Origin: SVTX01 sp045588675
GTDB lineage: Bacteria > Bacillota > Clostridia > Oscillospirales > CAG-272
DNA: 38,481 nt
Reading direction: 5' to 3'
NCBI GenBank assembly: GCA_045588675.1
Contig: JAZNER010000072.1
Span: 1-38,481, forward strand
Positions 1 to 6,530 of this stretch are shown in pieces. The notes beneath the pieces were generated by a model that was given only the letters and a program-made list of their open reading frames with translations, was not told the origin of the DNA and made no database searches. The position numbers and the translations under genes were made by a program. Every line of letters starts with the position of its first letter. Position 1 is the first letter of the stretch.

Positions 1-46
1 TTAATCTAATTTTTTATTTGTGATATGAAATAGCACAAGGAGGAAA

Positions 47-190
47 ATGAAATGTAAAAATTTTGTTATTCACAGTGATGATTCAGATTTTTTTGATACA
101 ATTTATAAAAAAGCAGTAAACTTTTTGAATTGTAAAACATTTATCTTCTCTAGATTTGTACCAAGTAAAGTTGTTTCTGTATTGTTATAA
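47..190 (+). CDS. Small host ORF, unknown
   Basis: A 47-codon frame begins at ATG 47, just after a strong AAGGAGG at 38-43, and ends at TAA 188-190. Base composition is AT-rich like the rest of the left flank, so it belongs to the host, not the phage. The peptide has no recognisable domain. It may be a small gene, or the 5' remnant of a decayed gene. The Shine-Dalgarno to ATG spacing is short (3 nt), which lowers confidence. Confidence 0.3.
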   Translation: MKCKNFVIHSDDSDFFDTIYKKAVNFLNCKTFIFSRFVPSKVVSVLL

Positions 191-489
191 ATTATTAGTT
201 TATTTTTCTAGGTAATTTATCATAAACATATTGAAAAAAACAATCAGGAACAGAATCTGAATAAATACTACATTCACCATCACATATATTTAATATTAAA
301 CTTTTTTTAAGGAAGTACACGATTACAAGGCACAGATGCTAAAATTTCTTTTTTTCATAACCACATAAAATCTTATTTTATGAATAAAATCCTCTAAAGG
401 TTCTGCTGAGACAATTCGAGGCAATAATATTTTTCCGTAAAAGGTTTGTGCACACTTCGAAACTATAAATCAACGGTTCAACCATATCT
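191..489. other. Host AT-rich stretch without a recognisable gene
   Basis: All frames are broken by frequent stops and no RNA gene is visible. Family members of the neighbouring TPR-like gene usually run on past the point where this copy stops at 490-492. The stretch may therefore hold the decayed 3' part of that gene, but no convincing frame could be followed. Confidence 0.4.
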
Positions 490-783
490 TTACAATAAAC
501 ACCTTGCCCCTATATGATCATTTTTATCTAAATCTAATAAAAGAGATATAAAATATTTTGCCTCTTTTTGTTTTTTCAACTTTAACAACAATTCTGCCTT
601 ATAATACAATGCTCTTATATAAGGATTAAACTCAGGTCCATGAAAACTTCCTATGTGATTTTTAAAAAAATTTGTATCATGGCTTTTTTCATACCCTTCG
701 ATGGCCAAATCTAGATTCTTCATTTTTTCAGTATCATTTAAACAAATAAGACTTTTTAGTACATAAGCATCACAACAATTTAT
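490..783 (-). pseudogene. 3' half of a host TPR-like gene split by the phage
   Basis: Reading leftwards from the element border, the frame encodes NCCDAYV followed by about 89 residues of helical, TPR-like sequence. It contains FNPYIRALYYKAELLLKLKK and ends with DLDKNDHIGARCLL. The same NCCDAYV ends the frame on the far side of the element (37914-38458), so the two pieces are one gene interrupted by insertion. The motif order (PYIRA, then a helix pair, then NDHIGAR) resembles a family of TPR proteins in which an NPNDNQG-like motif is followed by more residues. The stop at 490-492 may mean this copy is C-terminally shortened. The few codons left of NCCDAYV in the open frame are element-border sequence. 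Confidence 0.8.
761..781. repeat. Left copy of the 21-bp target-site duplication
   Basis: A 21-bp sequence starting ACATAAGCATCACAAC is identical to 37914-37934. It lies in the coding sequence of the split host gene on both sides. One mismatch (782 versus 935) followed by one match would extend it to 23 bp, which would bring the left border exactly to the inverted repeat at 784. A duplication this long fits an IS1202-group transposase. It does not fit Mu-type integration (5 bp). Confidence 0.9.
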
Positions 784-833
784 TGACAATAAGCGAAAAA
801 GTGAACACCCAAAAACGAGCTGCTATTTTTTGG
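784..833 (+). repeat. Left terminal inverted repeat
   Basis: Reading inward, the left end begins TGACAATAA. The right end reads TGGCAATAA on the opposite strand. Further in, both carry GTGRACACC (801-809 on the left) and an AGC..TATT block near 819-830. The similarity extends over about 50 bp with one- or two-base gaps, as expected for transposase-bound ends. Confidence 0.8.
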
Positions 834-857
834 TGTGTTGAATAGCCGCTTGTTCGG

Positions 858-886
858 TACGAGTGGCTAAAATACGGTAACTCGTA
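858..886 (+). promoter_or_regulatory. Inverted repeat at the left end, possible operator
   Basis: A perfect 7-bp inverted repeat, TACGAGT (858-864) and ACTCGTA (880-886), is separated by 15 bp. It sits between the terminal repeat and the terminator-like hairpin at 893-935, upstream of the first early gene. A weak promoter (TTGTTC at 850-855, 17 bp, TACGGT at 873-878) overlaps it. It could be an operator for the early genes. No repressor was recognised. Confidence 0.4.
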
Positions 887-892
887 GAGCAG

Positions 893-935
893 AAAGACCG
901 CAACGGATAACACACCAATCCGAAGCGGTCTTTTT
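893..935 (+). terminator. Terminator or attenuator ahead of the early operon
   Basis: The stem AAAGACCGC (893-901) pairs with GCGGTCTTT (925-933). An inner GGAT/ATCC pairing (905-908 with 918-921) extends it, and a T-run overlaps and follows the 3' arm (929-935). It lies 18 bp upstream of the first early start codon. It would block transcription entering from the chromosome, or act as an attenuator on an early promoter upstream. Confidence 0.75.
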
Positions 936-953
936 CATTTTTGAGGTGTGAAC

Positions 954-1154
954 ATGAAAAAACGAAACACTAGCAACAATCCGCTTTTTCGTAAAATCCG
1001 CGAGCTGGAAGAAAAAGCCATTGAAGCAGGAATCATCGAAAAGGCACAAATCAAGACTTCGGAAGCTATGCGCGAAGAAGCGTGGGAGTGCTATTTAGTT
1101 AGCCGCATGGAATGGCTTGAATCCATGATTAAAGACAAGGAGCTTGAAGTATGA
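954..1154 (+). CDS. Small early protein, unknown
   Basis: This is the first gene of the phage, 66 residues, highly charged and mostly helical by composition. The stretch RKIRELEEKAIEAGIIEKA suggests a short coiled coil. ATG 954 was chosen because GAGGTG (943-948) is at good spacing; an in-frame GTG at 948 overlaps that site and is less likely. The stop overlaps the next start as ATGA. I recognise no family. First position in the early operon is where phage regulators often lie, but no helix-turn-helix is evident. Confidence 0.7.
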   Translation: MKKRNTSNNPLFRKIRELEEKAIEAGIIEKAQIKTSEAMREEAWECYLVSRMEWLESMIKDKELEV

Positions 1155-1561
1155 GCGGCTATCCAATCCAACTAATCACAGACTACAGGGCGGGAAAAAT
1201 AAGCCGCCAGCAATTCCAGCAACAGTTCAGTAATTGGCAGAAATCAAACGGCATAAACTTTGATTGCAAAGGCACGGCAGACAGAAACGGCACATATTTA
1301 GAGTACCGCGGAATCAAGGCAGAAATTAAAAACGGCGTTTTATGCTGGAAGAACAACACGGCAAAAAATCTATTTGAGTTTGAGCGACAGGTTGACTACG
1401 CATTTAATCAAGAGTTCAACGCTTTCAAAAATGCCAGCTACTACGCGGGCGAAGCCTACGAAGCAAACCTGCACGGCGACACAGACAGGCGCGGGAAAAT
1501 GCAGCAGAAACAAAATTATTTTTTGCAGCAGGCTAAAAAATGGGGTGCGCTATGGAATTAA
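1151..1561 (+). CDS. Early protein, unknown
   Basis: The product is 136 residues with no recognised domain. The N-terminal part is Gln-rich (SRQQFQQQFSNWQK). A central part may be a small beta sheet (GTYLEYRGIKAEIKNGVLCWK), and the C-terminal half is helical with many Ala, Tyr and Asn. The start overlaps the preceding stop by 4 nt, so the two are probably translationally coupled. It is followed directly by a nuclease gene whose start lies inside its 3' end. Confidence 0.7.
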   Translation: MSGYPIQLITDYRAGKISRQQFQQQFSNWQKSNGINFDCKGTADRNGTYLEYRGIKAEIKNGVLCWKNNTAKNLFEFERQVDYAFNQEFNAFKNASYYAGEAYEANLHGDTDRRGKMQQKQNYFLQQAKKWGALWN

Positions 1562-1896
1562 AGGACATACCCGAAAGCGCAGTAATCCAGCAAGTAAAGC
1601 AAATCCTAAAAGTTACGGGGCTTAAAATCCAGCGTATCAATACAGGTTGCTTCACAATCGGCGAGGGGCGAAACCGCCGCTACATCAAGACGGCGGACGC
1701 TGGCACTTGCGACTTTGAGGGTTACGACAACATCGGGCGTTTCGTAGCAATCGAGTGCAAGCGGCCAAGCGGCGGGCGATTAAGCCCCGCACAAAAAGAG
1801 CGTATAGCGGACATCAACCGCAAGGGCGGCGTGGCGTTCGTTGCACATAGCGGGGAAGAAGCCCTGCAAAAGCTAAAAGAAAACCATTGCATTTAA
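1552..1896 (+). CDS. VRR-NUC-type nuclease
   Basis: The product, 114 residues, has the minimal PD-(D/E)XK fold of VRR-NUC nucleases. Asp54 lies in GTCDFEG, Glu68-Cys-Lys70 in FVAIECKRPSGG, and Gln81 in LSPAQKERI. These are the usual metal and catalytic positions of the family, followed by a last strand GGVAFVAHS. Such phage proteins are stand-alone endonucleases thought to act on branched DNA during replication or recombination. ATG 1552 is preferred over ATG 1540 because GGGGTG at 1542-1547 serves as its ribosome-binding site. It overlaps the preceding gene by 10 nt. Confidence 0.85.
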   Translation: MELKDIPESAVIQQVKQILKVTGLKIQRINTGCFTIGEGRNRRYIKTADAGTCDFEGYDNIGRFVAIECKRPSGGRLSPAQKERIADINRKGGVAFVAHSGEEALQKLKENHCI

Positions 1897-1907
1897 GGGG
1901 GTGCAAA

Positions 1908-2465
1908 ATGCAGGAAGAAACAGAAAAACGGGAAATCCCGACACCAGCAATTTTATTGACCATGCTGGCACAGCTTAACGACAAGGCTTTTGAGAAAGAA
2001 GCCATTTTACAGTGCGAAGAAAGCGGCGCGAACATCGCCAAATTACAGGGTTTTCTTGCAGGCGTTCGCAAATATAAACAGCTCATGCGCGATAACGGCT
2101 ACACATTCGACATCAAGTTTGACGGCACAACCGAGCGCAAACTTTCATTTTTCGGCGAGGACGGCTGCGAGTTAGTTCTTCACGAATTGCGCGTAACAGT
2201 ATCAGACATTGACGACTTGGCCGAATCCGTAGCATACGACGAGTTTAAAGAGCTATGGCACAACGCCGTAGAAACACAAAAGGATTGGCTATTCTACACC
2301 AGCGAAAAAGGCCGCGATTTACATTTTGCTAAAGGCTGGTATGAAGCCATGACCGAGATTGACAACAATATGCAGCGATTGCATACGGCATTAGAAGCAG
2401 CGGAAAAAGAAGCCGCAAGCAGCCTGCCGTTTGACGATTACGACGAGGACACAGGCAACAACTAG
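1908..2465 (+). CDS. Early protein, unknown
   Basis: The product is 185 residues, acidic, with an N-terminal helical part and a charged C-terminus ending DDYDEDTGNN. No family was recognised. ATG 1908 is preceded by AAGGGGGTG, a strong ribosome-binding site; an upstream in-frame ATG at 1887 overlaps the previous stop region and lacks one. Its position between a nuclease and a RecB-like exonuclease suggests a DNA-metabolism accessory protein, but nothing in the sequence proves this. The stop codon is followed 3 nt later by the tRNA-like fold. Confidence 0.7.
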   Translation: MQEETEKREIPTPAILLTMLAQLNDKAFEKEAILQCEESGANIAKLQGFLAGVRKYKQLMRDNGYTFDIKFDGTTERKLSFFGEDGCELVLHELRVTVSDIDDLAESVAYDEFKELWHNAVETQKDWLFYTSEKGRDLHFAKGWYEAMTEIDNNMQRLHTALEAAEKEAASSLPFDDYDEDTGNN

Positions 2466-2468
2466 AGG

Positions 2469-2520
2469 GGAACGCGCACAGAGGGTGCTATCAAGGCGGG
2501 TTCAAATCCCGCGCGTTTCG
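2469..2520 (+). ncRNA. Miniature tRNA-like structure
   Basis: A perfect T-arm is present: stem GCGGG (2496-2500), loop TTCAAAT (2501-2507), stem CCCGC (2508-2512). A 7-bp acceptor-type stem pairs 2469-2475 (GGAACGC) with 2513-2519 (GCGTTTC), with one G-U pair, and leaves G2520 as a discriminator-like base. Between the stems is only one hairpin, GCAC-AGAGG-GTGC (2476-2488), and a 7-nt linker. The full D-plus-anticodon set of a 72-nt tRNA is absent and no CCA is encoded. It fills the gap between two early genes. It could be a tRNA mimic, a processing signal or the remnant of a tRNA gene. Confidence 0.55.
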
Positions 2521-2583
2521 ATAAGGAAAAACAGCTGGCCAGCGTTCGACCTTACAAAAATATTTTTTACGAGGTGCGAAAAA

Positions 2584-2751
2584 ATGAAAAATGCAATTTT
2601 GAAAATCTGCGAAAAATTGCGCGGATATTCAGACACAGAGCCGTACTTTGAAGTTACGGAAATCAAGCAGAACGAAAACGGCACTTACACAGTAAATGTG
2701 CAAGTAGTAGACCCAGCAGAGGAACAGGGGGCAGCAAATGAAAGTAACTAA
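2584..2751 (+). CDS. Small early protein, unknown
   Basis: The product, 55 residues, starts at ATG 2584 after GAGGTGCG at about 2570-2577. The frame is open further upstream, but that part overlaps the tRNA-like fold and looks non-coding. The sequence is a short amphipathic helix followed by a probable beta hairpin (YFEVTEIKQNENGTYTVNVQVV). No family was recognised. Its 3' end overlaps the exonuclease gene by 14 nt, so it belongs to the same operon. Confidence 0.6.
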   Translation: MKNAILKICEKLRGYSDTEPYFEVTEIKQNENGTYTVNVQVVDPAEEQGAANESN

Positions 2752-3589
2752 CAGGCTACACTTGCCCGAAGCGTTCGTCAAAGCCGTAAGCGTAGAACGC
2801 CACAACAAGGCGGGCTGCTATTCAGCTACAACCCTTAACAAGGGCACAAAAGAAATTATTTTGCAGGAGCGACACTGGGACGAGTTCACAGTCGACGCAG
2901 CCGACAGCGTGTGGGCGACATTTGGAACGGCCGTTCATGCAATCATGGAGAAATACGAGGACGGCAATTTCCACGAAGAAGCGTTCGACATTGCCGTTTC
3001 AAAATCCCGCGTAACGGGCGTTGTAGACAGCTACGACATGGAGCGCGGCATAATTAACGATTGGAAAACCGCCAGCGTCTACAAGATTATGAAAGGCGAT
3101 TTTTCGGATTGGTACAAGCAGGGCATGACCTACGCATGGCTTTTGAAACAGAACGGCTTAGATGTTCGTCGCTGCCGCTTCATTGCATTATTGAAAGACC
3201 ACAGTATGACAAAGGCAGAAACAGACAGCAGCTACCCGCAAGCCCCAGTATTTACCTACGAGTTTGAAGTTACACCCGAAGAACTCGAACAGACAGGCGC
3301 AAGGATTACGGCAAAAGTAAAGGACATCGAAGCCGCCGAGCTTTTGGGCGATGATAATATAGCACCATGCACACCCGAAGAACGCTGGGCAGACCCCGAA
3401 AAATACGCCGTAATGAAAAACGGCCGCAAATCAGCCGTTCGCGTATTTGACACATTGATAGACGCGGAAAATTGCGCGGGCGAATTGGGTAACAGCCATT
3501 ATGTAGAAACCCGCCCCGCAGTATCGAGAAAATGCGGCAAATATTGCCTTTGCAAAGATTTTTGTAGTTTCTACAGGGGGAACAAATGA
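2738..3589 (+). CDS. RecB/Cas4-like PD-(D/E)XK nuclease with a Cys cluster
   Basis: The 283-residue protein shows the RecB-nuclease motif series: His67 (GTAVHAIME), Asp97 (GVVDSYD), Asp108-Trp-Lys110 (NDWKTA) and Gln128 (YKQGMTYAW). At the C-terminus Cys266, Cys270, Cys272 and Cys276 form CX3CXCX3C, probably binding an iron-sulfur cluster or zinc as in Cas4/AddB-type enzymes. It is expected to be the exonuclease of a phage recombination module, working with the SSB and Rad52-like proteins encoded directly downstream. The stop overlaps the ssb start by 4 nt. Confidence 0.85.
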   Translation: MKVTNRLHLPEAFVKAVSVERHNKAGCYSATTLNKGTKEIILQERHWDEFTVDAADSVWATFGTAVHAIMEKYEDGNFHEEAFDIAVSKSRVTGVVDSYDMERGIINDWKTASVYKIMKGDFSDWYKQGMTYAWLLKQNGLDVRRCRFIALLKDHSMTKAETDSSYPQAPVFTYEFEVTPEELEQTGARITAKVKDIEAAELLGDDNIAPCTPEERWADPEKYAVMKNGRKSAVRVFDTLIDAENCAGELGNSHYVETRPAVSRKCGKYCLCKDFCSFYRGNK

Positions 3590-4017
3590 CAGATTTAAAC
3601 CATGTAATCGAAATCGGGCGATTAACACGCGACATTAGCGAGCGCGATTTTGGATATACGACAGGCGGCACAGCGCGCCTTAATTTGAGTATTGCCGTAA
3701 ACCGCAGCGAAAAACGCAACGGCGCGTGGACAGACAAAGCAAGCTATTTTGATGTAACCGTATGGGGCAAGACCGCCGAAAACATCAAATCATATTTGCA
3801 CAAAGGCAAACAGATTGCAGTAGACGGCTACCTCGACCAGCAACGCTGGGAAAAAGACGGGCAGAAATACAGCAAAGTTGTAATTATCGCCGACAGCGTT
3901 CAGCTTTTAGGCGGCAACGAAAACGGACAGCAGACCGCGGCACAGGTACAGCAGCCAGCCGAAGGCTACGCACCAGCGGGAAGCGGCGACGACTTCCCCG
4001 AAGATATACCGTTTTAA
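3586..4017 (+). CDS. ssb: Single-stranded DNA-binding protein
   Basis: The protein is 143 residues with a typical OB-fold SSB N-terminal domain (about 1-105). Conserved elements include NHVIEIGRLTRD, FDVTVWGKTAEN and GKQIAVDGYLDQQRWEKDG. A Gln/Pro/Gly-rich linker and an acidic tail ending DDFPEDIPF follow; the tail matches the usual SSB tip that recruits partner proteins. It coats single-stranded DNA in phage replication and recombination. It lies between the exonuclease and annealing-protein genes, which supports a shared recombination operon. Confidence 0.95.
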   Translation: MTDLNHVIEIGRLTRDISERDFGYTTGGTARLNLSIAVNRSEKRNGAWTDKASYFDVTVWGKTAENIKSYLHKGKQIAVDGYLDQQRWEKDGQKYSKVVIIADSVQLLGGNENGQQTAAQVQQPAEGYAPAGSGDDFPEDIPF

Positions 4018-4036
4018 TTTTTTTGGGGGGGTGAGC

Positions 4037-4849
4037 ATGGAAAAGAAAGCTACCGACATATACGAATCATTAGCGCGCCCGCCAAAAGACGCGCTCCGAC
4101 AGATTGAAGCGGGAAAATTAAAGGGTAAAACCGACATCAACCCGCAGTGGAGATATAAAGCAATGACCGAAGCCTTTGGCCTTGTAGGAATTGGCTGGAA
4201 ATATGAAGTTCGCAAATTATGGACGGAACAGGGCGCAGGAGCGGAAAAGCTCGCCTTTGCACAGGTTGCCGTATACATCAAAGACGGCGACGCATGGAGC
4301 GACCCTATCGAGGGAATCGGCGGCAGCCGTTTAGTCCAGCTCGAAAAGGGCGCAGCCGTAAGCAATGACGAGGGCTACAAAATGGCCGTAACCGACGCTT
4401 TTAGCACCGCATTAAAAATGCTCGGTGTAGCAGCCGACATCTACGCGGGACGCTGGGACGGCAGCAAATACAAAGAAGAGCTGCCTGTACCTGTAGAAGC
4501 CGTAAAAAATGCTTTCAATGGCGAAGTAGTACAGCCAAAGAAGCAGCCCGCAAAATTGGCATTTGAGCCAAAAGGCGGCGAAACAACGGCAGAGGAAAAA
4601 AGGGAAATCGGCAATTTACTAAAAAGCAAATACACAGACGGTGCGCCGATTTTCAGCAAGGAAGAAATGAAAGCCTACAGCGACAGCCGCAAAGACTACA
4701 CAGCCCGCGAGGTAATCGACAACATCAAAGCGGAATTGCAGAAGCGATTAACGCCGCCGCCAGCGGCAGAACCCGCAGCACCCGAACAGCCCAGCTTTGA
4801 CGATATGCAGTCCGTAGAACAGAGCGAGCAAGGCTTTGACATCTTCTAA
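4037..4849 (+). CDS. Rad52-like single-strand annealing protein
   Basis: The 270-residue protein starts with RPPKDALRQIEAGKLKGKTD and INPQWRYKAMTEAFG. A GGS motif and the block KMAVTDAFSTALKMLGVAADIYAGRWDG follow, a pattern found in phage Rad52/22 (Sak-type) annealing proteins. The fold covers about residues 1-145. The rest is a linker, a small helical region and a disordered Pro/Glu-rich tail. It would anneal homologous single strands, with the upstream exonuclease and SSB. ATG 4037 is favoured over GTG 4031, which lies inside the G-rich ribosome-binding site. Confidence 0.8.
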   Translation: MEKKATDIYESLARPPKDALRQIEAGKLKGKTDINPQWRYKAMTEAFGLVGIGWKYEVRKLWTEQGAGAEKLAFAQVAVYIKDGDAWSDPIEGIGGSRLVQLEKGAAVSNDEGYKMAVTDAFSTALKMLGVAADIYAGRWDGSKYKEELPVPVEAVKNAFNGEVVQPKKQPAKLAFEPKGGETTAEEKREIGNLLKSKYTDGAPIFSKEEMKAYSDSRKDYTAREVIDNIKAELQKRLTPPPAAEPAAPEQPSFDDMQSVEQSEQGFDIF

Positions 4850-4862
4850 AGGGGCGGCGGAA

Positions 4863-5285
4863 ATGGTGCAGTATGTATTAAAACGGGTAAATATTGCGGG
4901 GCGCATTGCGTTTGAACCGCCCGCCGATTTGGGAGCGAATGAAAACATAAAACGCGAGCTGCGCAAATGCCGCGATAAACATAACGACTATGTGCTTGTG
5001 ACCATTCAGCCGCCGCGAAAGCCGCGCACGACGGGGGCACATTCGCAGAATCACCACCTTAACGGGCACATCATGCAGATATGCAACGAAACGAGCAACA
5101 GCTACGACGCAATTAAATACTGCGTAAAAATGCTTGCCGTTGAAGAAATGGGCTACCCCTACGAATTAGTAGACGGCCACATCTGCCCGCAGAGCGAAAC
5201 GGATTGCAGCACCGAAGAGTGCGCAAAGCTAATAGAAGCAGCCCATGTTTGGGCGGCACATCACGGAATAATTTTACAGGAGTAA
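4863..5285 (+). CDS. NinB-like recombination protein (tentative)
   Basis: The product is 140 residues. An N-terminal part (VLVTIQPPRKPRTTGAHSQN) leads into HHLNGHIMQICNETSNSYDA, and the C-terminus STEECAKLIEAAHVWAAHHG resembles the end of NinB-type phage proteins, in which Ser/Thr followed by a long helix closes the domain. NinB (Orf) of lambda binds single-stranded DNA and assists RecFOR-type recombination. The neighbours (exonuclease, SSB, annealing protein) agree with such a role. Similarity is partial, so the call is moderate. ATG 4863 follows a GGGGCGG stretch. Confidence 0.55.
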   Translation: MVQYVLKRVNIAGRIAFEPPADLGANENIKRELRKCRDKHNDYVLVTIQPPRKPRTTGAHSQNHHLNGHIMQICNETSNSYDAIKYCVKMLAVEEMGYPYELVDGHICPQSETDCSTEECAKLIEAAHVWAAHHGIILQE

Positions 5286-5290
5286 ACGAA

Positions 5291-6016
5291 ATGAACATCA
5301 ATATTAAAAATTGCGAAGTAAACATCATCACGGGCACAGATACGCTCGAAATCAACGGCGGCACACAGCCAGCAGCGGCCAAAGCCCCAGCAGAGAGCAC
5401 ACGGCCAGCAGAAAGCAAAGAAAGCGGATTTATTAGCGAAATGTCCTACAGCGTATCCGCATTTATGGCAAACCGCGACAAAGTAAGAATCGGCGACCGC
5501 GTAAAGCTCCCGTCATTCACCGTTCCCGCCGTAAAAATGGACGGTGACGAAGTAATGGAGTTCGACGAAAAGAACATCAGAGCCGACGACGCTATCGTAA
5601 TCGGCAAGGACGAAAACGGCAATTTCATTTTGATTTTTGACCATTGCCTTTTTGAAAGCGCAATAGATCTGAACGACGAAAAACGCTTCGAAATGACACA
5701 GCTCGGGCAGTATTTGCAAAGCGAGTTTTTGCGTGCAATGAATGGCGCAGGAATCCCCGCCGAATCCTGCGGGCTTATCAGTAAAGACGAGATGTTCGGC
5801 GATAATCCGCTTGAATATTTCAAGACAGGCCGCAACCGCATAGCGTTTGATTTTGACGAGGATTGCAGCCGCTACTATTGGCTTTCCTCATTGTACGATG
5901 AAGAAGCGTCCGCCGCTCATTTCTGCGGTGCCTACGGCACTGGCTATAGCAACTGCGGCAGCGCGAGCACTGCGAGCACTTACGTTCGTCCTCGCTTCGT
6001 AATATCTGCAATCTAA
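5291..6016 (+). CDS. DGR variable protein 1 (C-type-lectin-like)
   Basis: The 241-residue protein ends in a domain typical of DGR targets: RYYWLSSLYDEE, then the variable segment, then YVRPRF. Nucleotides 5906-5994 (about residues 206-235) are a variable repeat matching the TR at 25139-25230. Residues at the 12 AAY-derived positions are H,G,Y,G,T,Y,N,G,S,T,S,T. The N-terminal 45 residues look flexible and Ala/Pro-rich; the middle resembles the scaffold part of formylglycine-enzyme-like lectin folds. No signal peptide or membrane segment is visible. The gene is in the early operon between a NinB-like gene and an HNH-like gene, not among virion genes, which is unusual for a phage DGR target. 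Confidence 0.85.
   Translation: MNINIKNCEVNIITGTDTLEINGGTQPAAAKAPAESTRPAESKESGFISEMSYSVSAFMANRDKVRIGDRVKLPSFTVPAVKMDGDEVMEFDEKNIRADDAIVIGKDENGNFILIFDHCLFESAIDLNDEKRFEMTQLGQYLQSEFLRAMNGAGIPAESCGLISKDEMFGDNPLEYFKTGRNRIAFDFDEDCSRYYWLSSLYDEEASAAHFCGAYGTGYSNCGSASTASTYVRPRFVISAI
5906..5994 (+). repeat. DGR variable repeat VR1
   Basis: The 89-bp segment aligns without gaps to 25142-25230 of the TR. There are 15 substitutions at TR adenines (A to C, G or T) and one non-adenine change, C to T at 5992, in the 3' anchor. The other positions match. The downstream block TACGTTCGTC..CGCTTC is the likely initiation-of-mutagenic-homology site; the TR has CGATTT there. VR1 is about 19 kb from the TR, so mutagenic retrohoming would act over a long distance. 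Confidence 0.95.
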
Positions 6017-6021
6017 CAATC

Positions 6022-6041
6022 TGCGGGGCTTCGTCCCCGCA
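6022..6041 (+). promoter_or_regulatory. Hairpin downstream of VR1
   Basis: TGCGGGG (6022-6028) pairs perfectly with CCCCGCA (6035-6041) across a CTTCGT loop. It lies 28 bp after the VR1 core, just past the stop codon. In the Bordetella phage DGR, a short hairpin or cruciform just beyond the VR promotes target recognition, and this could serve the same role. No T-run follows, so termination is unlikely. Confidence 0.6.
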
Positions 6042-6057
6042 TGATAAGGGGGAACAA

Positions 6058-6234
6058 ATGGAAACAAAAGATTTTATAGCATTAGTTGCACAAATGAGGA
6101 CGAATCAAAAGGCGTACTTCAAAACGCGCAGCTATGAAGCATTGAACGAAGCGAAGCGGCTCGAAAAGCTCGTCGATGAAGCTATCGAGAAAATGAACGC
6201 TCCGAAAAATCCACAGCAAGAGTTAGGATTATGA
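6058..6234 (+). CDS. Small early protein, unknown
   Basis: The product is 58 residues, starting at ATG 6058 after AAGGGGG. It is a predicted helical protein (SYEALNEAKRLEKLVDEAIE) with no known family. The stop overlaps the next start (ATGA at 6231-6234), placing it in the early operon downstream of DGR variable protein 1. Confidence 0.65.
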   Translation: METKDFIALVAQMRTNQKAYFKTRSYEALNEAKRLEKLVDEAIEKMNAPKNPQQELGL

Positions 6235-6530
6235 CGGAAACGGAGAAAGAGCAGCGACGCTACGCGCTGGCAATCAGCGGCGGCGTTTGTGAGGTTTGCG
6301 GGCGGCCATTACGCGACGGACAGCCACAAGGCGCGCACCGCATAGGGAATACACAGACAAACCGCGCCAAATACGGCGATTTTGTAATAGACCACCGTTT
6401 TAATATCGGCATGACTTGCAGCCTAAAGTGTAACGGAGCTTTAGACATAAGCCGCGATATTGGCGCAGTAATAAGGCTTTGCGCTCGGATATATGCAGCC
6501 GAAGCGCAAAAATACGAGGTTAAAAAATGA
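6231..6530 (+). CDS. HNH-like zinc-binding protein
   Basis: The protein is 99 residues. Cys20-X2-Cys23 (CEVCGRPL) is followed by a GAHRIGNT segment, then VIDHRFN and CSLKCNGALDI. This arrangement resembles the compact treble-clef/HNH fold of small phage nucleases and NinG-like proteins, with the later Cys/His residues completing the zinc site and the AHRI/DH histidines as possible catalytic residues. It overlaps both neighbours by 4 nt. It could be a nuclease or only a zinc-binding DNA protein. Confidence 0.65.
   Translation: MTETEKEQRRYALAISGGVCEVCGRPLRDGQPQGAHRIGNTQTNRAKYGDFVIDHRFNIGMTCSLKCNGALDISRDIGAVIRLCARIYAAEAQKYEVKK

Noticed and set aside
867..1049. Minus-strand frame opposite the first early gene
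   Set aside because: It lies across the terminator hairpin and antisense to a gene with a good ribosome-binding site. Its composition is not protein-like.
2448..2520. A complete tRNA gene
   Set aside because: The T-arm and acceptor stem are convincing, but no anticodon arm fits and the only matching 5' acceptor strand is at 2469, giving a 52-nt structure.
2431..2583. Upstream extension of the 55-residue early gene
   Set aside because: The extension overlaps the previous gene and the tRNA-like fold. ATG 2584 has its own ribosome-binding site.
4025..4033. Poly-G run before the Rad52-like gene as a phase-variation tract
   Set aside because: Seven G followed by TG directly before the start are best explained as an extended ribosome-binding site, as seen before several phage genes.
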